Assembly: GCF_019226825.1 (NCBI RefSeq) | Contig: NZ_CP076642.1 | Location: 186,001-250,000, forward strand | Length of the DNA stretch: 64,000 nucleotides | Reading direction: 5' to 3' | Source of the DNA: Vibrio ostreae | Lineage (GTDB): Bacteria > Pseudomonadota > Gammaproteobacteria > Enterobacterales > Vibrionaceae | In this document: piece by piece, positions 7,891 to 16,126 of the stretch | How positions within the stretch are numbered: the first letter of the stretch is position 1 | Layout of the letters: each line of letters begins with the position of its first letter | Translations under genes and position numbers: made by a program | The notes under the pieces: generated by a model | What the model was told of the DNA's origin: nothing | The model's database searches: none | Seen by the model: only the letters and a program-made list of their open reading frames with translations

Positions 7891-9194
7891 TATGCTTCCT
7901 CTTGTTCCAAAATAGTTATGATTTGATCAAAGCTGCTGTCCACACCAAAGCCCCCAGCTTTGGTAAATAGGGGAATACTGGCCTGCTTGTAAGGCAGTAT
8001 TCCCCACGGGATACATTGCGCACTCAACCCTTTAAGGTTGAATTGGCCGATTTTGAGTTGGTGGCACACCGCCAGTGCGATATCGCCACCACATAGTAAT
8101 AGAGCGCCGGGAGTGCATTGCTTGAGCACTTCCTGAGTGGTTTGAGCGAGAAACAGCTTCACCCGGTTACCTAGTTCGAGTCGGGATATCGTCAACTGCG
8201 TGCAAATCGCCTCGATGTCGTGGCGTTGATCATCGCTCTGGCAGGTGCGGATAAAGCAGTGGCGCCCGGTCTGATGAGCTTGCGCTATGGCCGCAACCAG
8301 GCTGTGCAGATAATCCTGATTTTCAGCGAACAGGGCGGTTTTGACATCGACGTCAATCACTTGTGCTTTGTGATGATTCTGCAGGTATTGCACCTGCGAC
8401 AGAGTCATGCTGCTCATTGAACCGATGACACCCAGTAATGGCTGGTGGTTATACAGCTTAGGCTGCGGCGGACAACGTTGTGCATCAGTCGGTAGTAAGG
8501 CTTGGGTCATTTCACCGGTGGTTACAATCACGCATGACGCGCTCAATTGATTGGCCGCCTGATAAATTTCAATCATATCTTGCGCGGTTTGTGCATCGCA
8601 CACGATGACTTTAGTGCCGAGATTGGCATGTGCCTGCAAGGTGTCCGCCAGAGCGGGTGTACGGATCTGGTCGAGAAAAAGCTCACTGACCGCCAGATGG
8701 CTCTGACTTTCGATCAGGGTTTTGATACGGGCTGAAGTCACGGGTGACTTGGGATCCGAGGCAAACTCGGTGTCAGTCAAGAGCTGGTCATGAACGAAAC
8801 ACTCACCGCCCAGCGTTTTACGCCCGGCGTGCGGGGCGCACATCACCATGATGGCAACGGAATAGCAGGATTCGACCCAAGGCGTGATTTCAGCGCCGAC
8901 GTTACCACGCAATGTGGAATCAATTTTCTTAAGCAGGATTTTTTGCTGAGTCAGTTCAGGGTAGCGCTGCATCAGCTGACGCATTTTATCGTCAGCTTGA
9001 GCGGCACTGTCATCGCGGCTGTCCGTACAAATGATGGTTGCCTGGTTTGAAGTGACATCACTGCTGTATGCACTATTTAATAGTACCGATACATCGATAC
9101 CGTGTGCGGCTAAACCGACACCGACATCATTCGCGCCGGTGAAATCATCGGCGATGATGAATTTTGGTAGCGTTAATTGATCCTGCTTGAGCAT
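7890..9194 (-). CDS. Four-carbon acid sugar kinase (DUF1537; DtnK/OtnK-like)
   Basis: The protein has 434 residues and shows the two DUF1537 halves. The N-terminal substrate-binding domain starts with ADDFTGAND at 15-23. The C-terminal nucleotide-binding domain has the glycine-rich LLLCGGDIA and GGFG segments. Known members phosphorylate D-threonate, L-threonate or D-erythronate at O4. Together with PdxA2 downstream it forms the characterised two-step route from a C4 sugar acid to DHAP. It is the first gene of the minus arm and faces the alcohol dehydrogenase across a 196-bp operator-rich region. I leave the symbol empty because DtnK, OtnK and DenK types cannot be separated by eye. Confidence 0.85.
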   Translation of the reverse strand: MLKQDQLTLPKFIIADDFTGANDVGVGLAAHGIDVSVLLNSAYSSDVTSNQATIICTDSRDDSAAQADDKMRQLMQRYPELTQQKILLKKIDSTLRGNVGAEITPWVESCYSVAIMVMCAPHAGRKTLGGECFVHDQLLTDTEFASDPKSPVTSARIKTLIESQSHLAVSELFLDQIRTPALADTLQAHANLGTKVIVCDAQTAQDMIEIYQAANQLSASCVIVTTGEMTQALLPTDAQRCPPQPKLYNHQPLLGVIGSMSSMTLSQVQYLQNHHKAQVIDVDVKTALFAENQDYLHSLVAAIAQAHQTGRHCFIRTCQSDDQRHDIEAICTQLTISRLELGNRVKLFLAQTTQEVLKQCTPGALLLCGGDIALAVCHQLKIGQFNLKGLSAQCIPWGILPYKQASIPLFTKAGGFGVDSSFDQIITILEQEEA

Positions 9195-9228
9195 TGCTGT
9201 GTTAATCCTGTAACTCGTTTGAAATCAT

Positions 9229-9370
9229 ATTAATCAAAAAATACGCAATCACAAAGTCATTTTTGATTAAATTTATTCATTTTGATTATTTGAGAGCGTG
9301 ATCAAGCATTTTTGATTTAATTGTCGTTATGATAATGAGCGAGATTAAGCAAATGATTAAAAAGAATCAT
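9229..9370. promoter_or_regulatory. Divergent promoter region with repeated DeoR-type operator motifs
   Basis: Three direct copies of CATTTT(T)GATTWA occur at 9258-9270, 9278-9288 and 9307-9320. An inverted copy, ATTAATCAAAAAAT, lies at 9229-9242. Nearer the plus-strand gene, ATGATT and AATCAT form an inverted repeat at 9353-9370. DeoR-family repressors often bind iterated TTTGATT-like repeats, so this array is the likely operator for both arms. The motif is A+T-rich, and I have not tested its frequency elsewhere. Confidence 0.6.
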
Positions 9371-9390
9371 CATTTAAAGGAAGACAGCTA

Positions 9391-10533
9391 ATGAACATTT
9401 TCACCACTGTGTTGAGCGGAAACATAGATCAACTCGCTGCCATTACTGCCAAACACGAGCATATCTTGCTGGCGACGGATCAGAACGTCAGCTCGCTTGA
9501 TCAGGTTCAGGCGCTGATCAACCAGTTGCAACAGGATTGTGCTCAGTTAACTGTGATTGACAACCTGCCAGCGGAGCCTCGCGATGAGGACGTACAAAAT
9601 TTGATTGCACAACTGCCACAATCTATCAGCCTGGTTGTGGGCGTGGGTGGCGGTAGTGTACTGGATGTGAGTAAGCTGATCGCTGTGCTTGGCGTAGAGG
9701 CGGATAACGCGCAGCGCACTGAGAAGTTCCAGCAACTGCTGGCTGGCGAAACGCCGGTGCAGCGTACTGAGCTGCTGTTGATCCCAACCACAGCCGGTAC
9801 CGGCGCTGAAGCAACACCAAATGCAATTGTGGCGATTCCAAGCCGCGCGACCAAAGTTGGCATTATTTCTCCGGTTATGCTGCCGGATTACGTGCTGCTG
9901 GCACCTGAGCTGACCACGTCAATGCCCGCCCATATTACCGCTTCGACTTCTATTGATGCTCTATGTCACCTGATCGAGTGTTTCACTGCCTGTATTTCTA
10001 ATCCGGTCGGTGATAACTACGCCATGATCGGTATGCAAAAATTCTTCGCCAATATCGACAAAGTGATGACAGCGCCGCAGGATATGCAGGTCCGTCTGAA
10101 TCTGCTGTGGGCGTCTTATTATGGCGGTGCATCGATTTCTCATTCTGGTACTCACCTGGTGCATGCTCTGTCTTATCCTCTGGGTGGTAAGTACCGCATT
10201 CCGCATGGTCTGGCCAACTCTCTGCTGCTGCTTCCGGTGATGAAATTTATCTGTGAACCTTGTCAAGAGAAGCTGGCACAAGTCTATGATCTGCTGCCTC
10301 AATCCGATAAATCTCTTCCTTCTTTAAACAAAGCTCATGCCTTAGTTGACTACCTCGAAAGCCTGGTAGTGGAACTTGGGCTGCCTACCAAACTGAATGC
10401 CATCGGGATTGATGCCTCTCAGTTGCCTGAGCTGGCCGCCAACGCAATGGAAGTGAAGCGTCTGATTAACCATTCTCCTGTTCCGGTAACCGAACAGGAT
10501 GTTCTGAACATGTATCAAAGTATCTGCGAATAA
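9391..10533 (+). CDS. Iron-containing alcohol dehydrogenase
   Basis: This 380-residue group III alcohol dehydrogenase interconverts an alcohol and an aldehyde or ketone with NAD(P). The nucleotide loop is GGGSVLDVSK at 86-95, and TTAGTGAEAT follows at about 133-142. The four metal ligands appear as D189, H193, H258 and H272. The start ATG follows AAAGGAAGACAGCTA. It opens the plus arm and is followed by the aldolase after only 9 bp. In this context it would reduce or oxidise the aldehyde released by the aldolase. Substrate specificity within this family is broad and cannot be assigned from sequence. Confidence 0.85.
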   Translation: MNIFTTVLSGNIDQLAAITAKHEHILLATDQNVSSLDQVQALINQLQQDCAQLTVIDNLPAEPRDEDVQNLIAQLPQSISLVVGVGGGSVLDVSKLIAVLGVEADNAQRTEKFQQLLAGETPVQRTELLLIPTTAGTGAEATPNAIVAIPSRATKVGIISPVMLPDYVLLAPELTTSMPAHITASTSIDALCHLIECFTACISNPVGDNYAMIGMQKFFANIDKVMTAPQDMQVRLNLLWASYYGGASISHSGTHLVHALSYPLGGKYRIPHGLANSLLLLPVMKFICEPCQEKLAQVYDLLPQSDKSLPSLNKAHALVDYLESLVVELGLPTKLNAIGIDASQLPELAANAMEVKRLINHSPVPVTEQDVLNMYQSICE

Positions 10534-10542
10534 GGAAATAGT

Positions 10543-11427
10543 ATGACTGAGGTGATGAAGGGGCCGTATGTTGCGGTTGTGACACCGTTTAACCAAGACG
10601 GTACGTTGAATGAAGCCGAACTGCGTAACCAGGTTGAGCGTCAGATTTCATTCGGCAACAACATTTTTTGTAACGGTACCAATGGTGAATTCTTTGTTCT
10701 GAGCGATCAAGAAAAGCGCCGCGTGACTGAAATCTGTGTTGAACAAGCGGCCGGCCGTGTTGATGTGGTCACCCACATTGGTGAACTGACGCTGCAAAGC
10801 ACCATCGAACATGGGCTGGCAGTACAGGACTCAGGTGTGAAAGCGGTATCCGTTATTACCCCTTGGTTTAGTGCGCTGCGTGAGCAGGAATTGGTTGAGT
10901 ACTTCACCGCGGTGGCCGATAGCCTGGATATTCCGGTGTATCTCTACAATATTCCGGCGCGTACCGGCAATACCATCACGCCTCAGGTCGCAGCAACTTT
11001 GGCGTCTCACCCGAATATTTACGGCATTAAAGACAGCGCCGGCAGTTACGAAAGCTTGCAAGGGTTTCTGCAAGTTGCTGCTAGACATGAACAATTTGAT
11101 GTACTTACTGGTCCGGATTCACTGATTCTGACCGGTTATCAGGAAGGCGCGATTGGCTGTGTATCAGGCATTGCCAATATTGTACCTGACTTGGTGAATC
11201 AGATTTACCAGGCCTTTAAGGGGAATGACGTTGAACAAGCTCAGGCTGCGCAGGAGGTGATTAATTATCTGAGAAGTCATTTGTACCCAATCGCATTTGC
11301 TCCGGCAGTGGTTAAACAGACCCTGAATCTGCTGGGTGAAAATGTCGGGCCAAGCCGCTATCCCGTAAGGTTTAGTCAAACGGATATTGAACAAATACAA
11401 GATATTATTAAACAAAAATTACAATAA
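10543..11427 (+). CDS. DapA/NanA-family class I aldolase
   Basis: This 294-residue (beta/alpha)8 barrel belongs to the dihydrodipicolinate synthase / N-acetylneuraminate lyase superfamily. The Schiff-base lysine is K163 in YGIKDSAGSY and the catalytic tyrosine is Y135 in YLYNIPARTG. The substrate carboxylate motif is GTNGEF (45-50) in place of the common GTTGE. It is not a housekeeping dapA, because it sits in a transporter and sugar-acid locus. Likely chemistry is retro-aldol cleavage of a 2-keto-3-deoxy acid to pyruvate plus an aldehyde. N-acetylneuraminate lyase activity is possible, but no nanK, nanE or nagAB genes accompany it. Confidence 0.85.
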   Translation: MTEVMKGPYVAVVTPFNQDGTLNEAELRNQVERQISFGNNIFCNGTNGEFFVLSDQEKRRVTEICVEQAAGRVDVVTHIGELTLQSTIEHGLAVQDSGVKAVSVITPWFSALREQELVEYFTAVADSLDIPVYLYNIPARTGNTITPQVAATLASHPNIYGIKDSAGSYESLQGFLQVAARHEQFDVLTGPDSLILTGYQEGAIGCVSGIANIVPDLVNQIYQAFKGNDVEQAQAAQEVINYLRSHLYPIAFAPAVVKQTLNLLGENVGPSRYPVRFSQTDIEQIQDIIKQKLQ

Positions 11428-11457
11428 TAATCAAGTAAAACAAAAGGATACCCTACA

Positions 11458-12453
11458 ATGATGAAGCAAACATTCAAAACTGCCGTAAAAGTTCTGACTC
11501 TGTCGACATTGCTGGCTAGCGGCTTTGTTCAGGCGGAAACCTCGTCCATTATTTCTCAGCCTCCGGGTAACGGCTGGTACACCTATGGCACAACCTTTTC
11601 ACAGCTGATTCCGAAAGCAACCAGCGACGAGTACAAGATTAAACTGATCCCCCGCGGCGGCGGTATGACTAACCCGGTGGTGGTTAACCAGGGGAAAGCG
11701 GACTTCGGTTTCACCACTTCAAACGCGACTGTTTGGGCGCGTGATGGCCTGACCGATATTTATAAAGGCAAAAAGAACGAGAATCTGCGTATGGTGCTGG
11801 ATAATGTGCAGCAAGCGTACACCATCACTATCGCGCGTAAAGCGTGGGTAGAGCAGACCGGCAATGACACCATGGACAAGGTGATCAAAGCAGACAACGT
11901 GCGTATTGCGATGAAACCGACCGGCTCTCAGGTGCCGATTATTGCCGATTACATTTTCAAAGCGCTGGGCTCTGATATTGAAACGCTGAAAGAGCAGGGC
12001 AAAGTGGTACAGATGGGTAGCGGTCAGGCTGCGCAGATGCTGCGTGATAACGCGATTGACGTTTACATCGATAACGTACCTGCGATGCACCCGAACCTGA
12101 CTGAAATGACGCTGACTAACGATGTGGTTTACATTCCTTACGGCGATAACGTACTGAAAGATTTGGCTAAAGTTGGCCTGCCGACGGGCACTATGCCAGC
12201 AGGGACTTACGACGGCCAAACCGAAGACTACATCACACCTGTCAGTGCGACTGTGTTTGTGACCAATGCCAACGTTGACGAAGATACTGTTTACAACGTG
12301 ACGAAAGCGCTGATCAGCAGCCAGAAAGAGATCAAAGAGACTCACTCTCCGCTGAAGTTCTGGCATCCGGAAGAAATTGGTAACCACGAAGCGCTCGTAA
12401 CACTGCATCCAGGTGCGGCGAAATACTACCGCGAGCAAGGCTGGCTTAAATAA
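11458..12453 (+). CDS. TAXI-family TRAP transporter solute-binding protein
   Basis: The 331-residue periplasmic protein has a signal peptide of about 26 residues (basic start, hydrophobic core, cleavage near FVQA). The mature part begins with segments typical of TAXI binding proteins, including PPGNGWYTYGT, a GGGMTNP motif and later MKPTGSQVP. Two adjacent ATGs exist at 11458 and 11461, and the AAGGATA site fits either. It is followed after 36 bp by the fused TRAP permease. TAXI systems import small carboxylates. The ligand here is presumably the acidic sugar that feeds this locus. Confidence 0.88.
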   Translation: MMKQTFKTAVKVLTLSTLLASGFVQAETSSIISQPPGNGWYTYGTTFSQLIPKATSDEYKIKLIPRGGGMTNPVVVNQGKADFGFTTSNATVWARDGLTDIYKGKKNENLRMVLDNVQQAYTITIARKAWVEQTGNDTMDKVIKADNVRIAMKPTGSQVPIIADYIFKALGSDIETLKEQGKVVQMGSGQAAQMLRDNAIDVYIDNVPAMHPNLTEMTLTNDVVYIPYGDNVLKDLAKVGLPTGTMPAGTYDGQTEDYITPVSATVFVTNANVDEDTVYNVTKALISSQKEIKETHSPLKFWHPEEIGNHEALVTLHPGAAKYYREQGWLK

Positions 12454-12489
12454 GTTCGGCGTTTAGTGCACAGTATTTAAGGTGTCATT

Positions 12490-14373
12490 ATGAAATATAA
12501 TCATTTAATGAACACAGTGAAGGCTATTCTTGCAATAGCCTATATTCTGTTCCTTTTGAATCAGTTCTTTGTTCCGGTATCGCCGTTAACCGCGGCGACC
12601 ATCCATGTGTTTATGGCGACGGCACTGGTTATTAGTTTTCAGCCAATTGATTTTAAAAATAAGCAGTTAGTTTATCTGGGACGCTTCATCGATTTGGTGT
12701 GCATCGCGGTGACATTGTCAGTGGTTTACCACTACTACACTTCAATTCCACGTCTGGAATCGCGCCTGGAAATGATTGATGACGTACTGTTTTCTGACAA
12801 GTACGCCTTCATCGCCGGTGGTCTGATGCTGTTCGAAGCGGTGCGTCGTTCAGTCGGCTTCTCACTGCTGTCTGTGGTGATCATCTTTACTCTGTACGGT
12901 TTCCTTGGCCCTTACTTCCCGGGATGGACAGCGTTTGAAGGCTTCACGCTCGATACGATGGCTGAACTTATCAGCATGCAGGCGGACGGTCTGTTTGGTA
13001 TCACAGCCAGCACTGCAATTAACTTTGTATTCTTCTTCGTCATGTTTGGTTGTGTGTTTACCATGACTGGCGGCGGCAGCGTGTTTATTGATCTGGCGAT
13101 GATGGCCACAGCTCCGCTGAAAGGTGGTGCTGCGAAAATGTCGCTACTGGGCTCGGCCCTGTTTGGGATGGTGAGCGGTTCTGCAGTAGCGAACACCACG
13201 TCAACCGGTGTACTGACTATTCCAATCATGAAACGCTCCGGTTACAGCAAAGAGCAGGCTGCGGCAACGGAAGCGATTGCTTCAACCGGCGGACAGCTGA
13301 TGCCACCAATCATGGGGATTGCTGCATTCGTTATGGCGGACATGCTGGGTATTCCTTATACCGATATTGCCGCAGCGGGGATTATTCCGGCGGCTGCGTT
13401 CTACTTCGCACTGTTTGTGATTATCGACCTGCGTGCCCGTAAAACCGGTGTGGGTAATATCTCTAAGCAAGACCTGAAATTTGAGCCAATTCGTCCGCGT
13501 CTGCACCTGCTGATTTCACCTATCTTCCTGGTGATTGCACTGATTGCCGGTTACTCAGCGCCATATGCCGCGTTTGTCGGTTCGGTGGTTGCTCTGGTTG
13601 CGCCACTGCTGCGAAAGAACACACGTTACAGCTATAAGATCCTGTTCCCTATGGTGATGGATACTGCCAAACAGATGGCATGGGTCTCTGTCCCGCTGGC
13701 CTCGGTTGGTATCATCATGGTGCTGGCGACTCAGTCAAACCTGGCGTTTAAGTTTGTTGAGATTCTCAGTGCGGTAGGCAGTGACAACCTCTATCTGTCG
13801 CTGGTGATGGTGATCCTGGGTTGTATCATCATGGGTATGGGCTTGCCGACGGTTGCGGCTTATATCATAGGTTCAATCATCTTTGCTCCGGCCATGATTG
13901 ATATGGGTGTTGATCGCCTGGCAGCTAACATGTTCATCATGTACTACTGCGTGCTGTCCATGGTGACACCACCGGTTGCATTGTGTGCATACGCGGCGTC
14001 TGCCATTGGCCAGAGTGATTCATCCAAGACCGGCTTTATCGCGTTCTCCTATGCGCTAGTTATCTTCCTGGTACCGTTCAGCTTTATCACTGATCCTGTG
14101 GTGTTGTGGCAAGGCGCCTGGTATCTGATCCTGATTGCGTTCTTTGGCATGTTGGTGGCGACTTTCTGCTGGGCAGTCTTTCTACAGGGCTGGTTTAAGA
14201 AAGATCTGAATATCGTCGAACGCCTGCTGTTCCTGGTCGCCAGTATTGGCATCGTATTGGACAAATCGTCTTCGCCGATGTGGTTTGCCTTCCTGGGGCT
14301 GGCGTTAGCTTTGGTCATCTGGTGCTGGAAAAGTTCGGGCCGATGCATAATCAGCAACGCAAAAACAGCATAA
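12490..14373 (+). CDS. TRAP transporter fused permease (DctQ-DctM type, TAXI system)
   Basis: This 627-residue membrane protein combines the small (DctQ-like, about residues 1-110) and large (DctM-like) TRAP subunits, as usual for TAXI systems. Long hydrophobic segments occur throughout, and DctM-type blocks such as GGGSVFIDLA, GSAVANTTSTG, TGGQLMPPIMG and GMGLPTVAAY are visible. It works with the upstream binding protein as a sodium-driven secondary importer in the inner membrane. A ribosome site AAGGTGT precedes ATG 12490. A strong GC hairpin follows it before the BNR gene. Confidence 0.9.
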   Translation: MKYNHLMNTVKAILAIAYILFLLNQFFVPVSPLTAATIHVFMATALVISFQPIDFKNKQLVYLGRFIDLVCIAVTLSVVYHYYTSIPRLESRLEMIDDVLFSDKYAFIAGGLMLFEAVRRSVGFSLLSVVIIFTLYGFLGPYFPGWTAFEGFTLDTMAELISMQADGLFGITASTAINFVFFFVMFGCVFTMTGGGSVFIDLAMMATAPLKGGAAKMSLLGSALFGMVSGSAVANTTSTGVLTIPIMKRSGYSKEQAAATEAIASTGGQLMPPIMGIAAFVMADMLGIPYTDIAAAGIIPAAAFYFALFVIIDLRARKTGVGNISKQDLKFEPIRPRLHLLISPIFLVIALIAGYSAPYAAFVGSVVALVAPLLRKNTRYSYKILFPMVMDTAKQMAWVSVPLASVGIIMVLATQSNLAFKFVEILSAVGSDNLYLSLVMVILGCIIMGMGLPTVAAYIIGSIIFAPAMIDMGVDRLAANMFIMYYCVLSMVTPPVALCAYAASAIGQSDSSKTGFIAFSYALVIFLVPFSFITDPVVLWQGAWYLILIAFFGMLVATFCWAVFLQGWFKKDLNIVERLLFLVASIGIVLDKSSSPMWFAFLGLALALVIWCWKSSGRCIISNAKTA

Positions 14374-14385
14374 CGCATGAATAAG

Positions 14386-14412
14386 CCGGCCTCCTGGTGA
14401 CCGGGAGGCCGG
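14386..14412 (+). other. GC-rich intraoperonic hairpin
   Basis: CCGGCCTCC (14386-14394) pairs with GGAGGCCGG (14404-14412) around a 9-nt loop without a T run. It lies between the permease and BNR genes. Such hairpins often protect the upstream mRNA or lower expression downstream rather than terminate. Confidence 0.65.
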
Positions 14413-14436
14413 AATAAGAACGAAATGGAGTCTTTA

Positions 14437-15591
14437 ATGAGTCAACAAACTGTTACGGTGGAAAAAACAGGAATTCTTTCTGCTGATCAAACTGTGCCTG
14501 AATTTACCACGGCGATGCTGCCATCGGATTATCCGCAAAATCACGCTTCTAATCTGCTGTGTCTGCCTAATGGCGATACGCTTTGTACTTGGTTTGCCGG
14601 CACGCAAGAAGGGGTTTCTGACATCTCTATCCTCTGCTCGCGTTTGCGCAGTGGCAGTCAGCAGTGGGAACCTGCGCTGAAACTGTCCGATGACCCAAGC
14701 CGCTCTGAACAAAACCCGGTCCTGTTTCTGGACCCGGATAACACGTTGTGGCTGATCTGGACCGCGCAATTGGCCGGTAATCAGGATACGGCTATCGTCC
14801 GTTTCCGTCAGTCGCCAGATTTGGGCGAAACTTGGAATGATATCCAAACCCTGATCGATGAACCGGGCACCTTTATTCGTCAGCCGGTGGTGGTTCTGCC
14901 AAGCGGACGCTGGTTATTGCCGGTGTTCTACTGCACGGTCAGGCCGGGTGAGAAGTGGGTCGGTAACTACGACACCAGCGGGGTGCGTATTTCTGATGAT
15001 AAAGGTCAGACGTGGCGTAATGTTGCAGTGCCGGATAGCCTGGGTTGTGTCCATATGTGTATCACACCGCTGCAGGATGGTCGCCTGCTGGCGCTATACC
15101 GCAGCCGCTGGGCAGACAATATCTATAAGAGTATTTCTCAAGATGACGGCGAAACCTGGTCTAGCCCGGTCGCGACCTCGCTGCCTAACAACAACTCTTC
15201 GATTCAGGTGACGATGCTGCAAAACGGTAACTTGGCGCTGGTGTTCAACAACATGAGCGCGGCCGGTGCAACCGAGCGTCGCAGTTCTTTGTACGATGAA
15301 ATCGAAGATGACAGCGGCGCGAAAGAGCCGGAAATCGTAGAAGGCCGCTCTGCATTCTGGGGCGCACCACGCGCACCAATGTGTCTGGCGATTTCTGAAG
15401 ATAATGGTGAAACCTGGCCGACCATCATTAATCTGGATGAAGGTGACGGGTATTGTATGACCAATAACTCGCAGGAAAAACGCAACCGTGAGTTCTCTTA
15501 CCCGACGGTGACTCAAAGCCGCGATGGCGATATCCATGTCGCTTATACCTATTTCCGTCAGGCAATTAAATACGTGCGGTGCCAGCTGTAA
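14437..15591 (+). CDS. Cytoplasmic BNR/sialidase-fold protein
   Basis: The protein has 384 residues and a six-bladed propeller of the sialidase-like type (BNR_2). Four Asp-boxes are visible: SPDLGETW (126-133), SDDKGQTW (186-193), SQDDGETW (234-241) and SEDNGETW (320-327). There is no signal peptide, so it acts inside the cell after TRAP import, unlike secreted sialidases. I see no classical FRIP motif. It could be an exo-glycosidase or a lyase-type enzyme on an acidic di- or monosaccharide. The start ATG 14437 was chosen because ATGGAG lies seven bases upstream; an earlier ATG at 14425 is inside that site. The true substrate is unknown. Confidence 0.75.
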   Translation: MSQQTVTVEKTGILSADQTVPEFTTAMLPSDYPQNHASNLLCLPNGDTLCTWFAGTQEGVSDISILCSRLRSGSQQWEPALKLSDDPSRSEQNPVLFLDPDNTLWLIWTAQLAGNQDTAIVRFRQSPDLGETWNDIQTLIDEPGTFIRQPVVVLPSGRWLLPVFYCTVRPGEKWVGNYDTSGVRISDDKGQTWRNVAVPDSLGCVHMCITPLQDGRLLALYRSRWADNIYKSISQDDGETWSSPVATSLPNNNSSIQVTMLQNGNLALVFNNMSAAGATERRSSLYDEIEDDSGAKEPEIVEGRSAFWGAPRAPMCLAISEDNGETWPTIINLDEGDGYCMTNNSQEKRNREFSYPTVTQSRDGDIHVAYTYFRQAIKYVRCQL

Positions 15592-15607
15592 TCCTGACTG
15601 TTTTTTT

Positions 15608-15640
15608 GCTGCCACTTTTAAGTGGCAGCCTTGTTTTAAA
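15608..15640 (+). terminator. Hairpin between the BNR and YhcH genes
   Basis: GCTGCCACTT (15608-15617) pairs with AAGTGGCAGC (15620-15629), followed by CTTGTTTT. It looks like a weak terminator or attenuator that would lower expression of the last two genes of the operon. Confidence 0.6.
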
Positions 15641-15652
15641 AGGGTGATAACT

Positions 15653-16126
15653 ATGATTAGTGGCCATCTTAACCAACTGAACCGTGTCGGTCTGCCTGCG
15701 GCGTTTATGTCTGTGCTCAGCCGCCCTGAATGTAGTCTGGAAAGGTTGCAACAAGCGGCTGACGGGCGACTGCCTGTTGAAGCTACAGACTGGTTTTGTC
15801 ATATCGGTGACGCGCAGCTGCAAAGTCGAGAACTGCGTCATACCGAATTTCATCAGCAGTTCGCTGATATCCAGCTGGTGCTGAGCGGTGAGGAAACGAT
15901 TTACTTTGATTCGGCCTATACTCAAGCCGTCGAAGCGGATGAAAAGAAACCCGATCTGTTTATCGTCAAAGCGCCGCAACTGCGCCAGCAAATCCATCTC
16001 GCTGCCGGTGACTTTGCGGTGTTTATGCCGGGAGAGCCGCACCAGGCACTTTGTTCCGCTTCAGGTCGTGGCGTGGTACGAAAAGCGGTATTTAAAGTGC
16101 CACTGAGTATGCTGGAGGGGTTATGA
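15653..16126 (+). CDS. YhcH/YjgK/YiaL (DUF386) family protein
   Basis: This 157-residue cupin-like protein belongs to the family of E. coli YhcH, found in sialic-acid and other sugar operons and proposed to be a sugar isomerase or anomerase. Family features include EFHQQFADIQLVLSGEE in the middle and GDFAVFMPGEPHQA near the C-terminus, with histidines that could bind metal. The start at 15653 gives the usual N-terminus MISGHLNQL and a normal length. A longer upstream frame overlaps the hairpin. Its stop overlaps the SDR start (ATGA at 16123-16126). The biochemical role here is not known. Confidence 0.85.
   Translation: MISGHLNQLNRVGLPAAFMSVLSRPECSLERLQQAADGRLPVEATDWFCHIGDAQLQSRELRHTEFHQQFADIQLVLSGEETIYFDSAYTQAVEADEKKPDLFIVKAPQLRQQIHLAAGDFAVFMPGEPHQALCSASGRGVVRKAVFKVPLSMLEGL

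Noticed and set aside
10543..11427. Reading the DapA-type gene as nanA for ordinary sialic acid use
   Set aside because: No nanK, nanE, nagA or nagB in the locus; the accompanying C4-acid kinase and PdxA2 point elsewhere.
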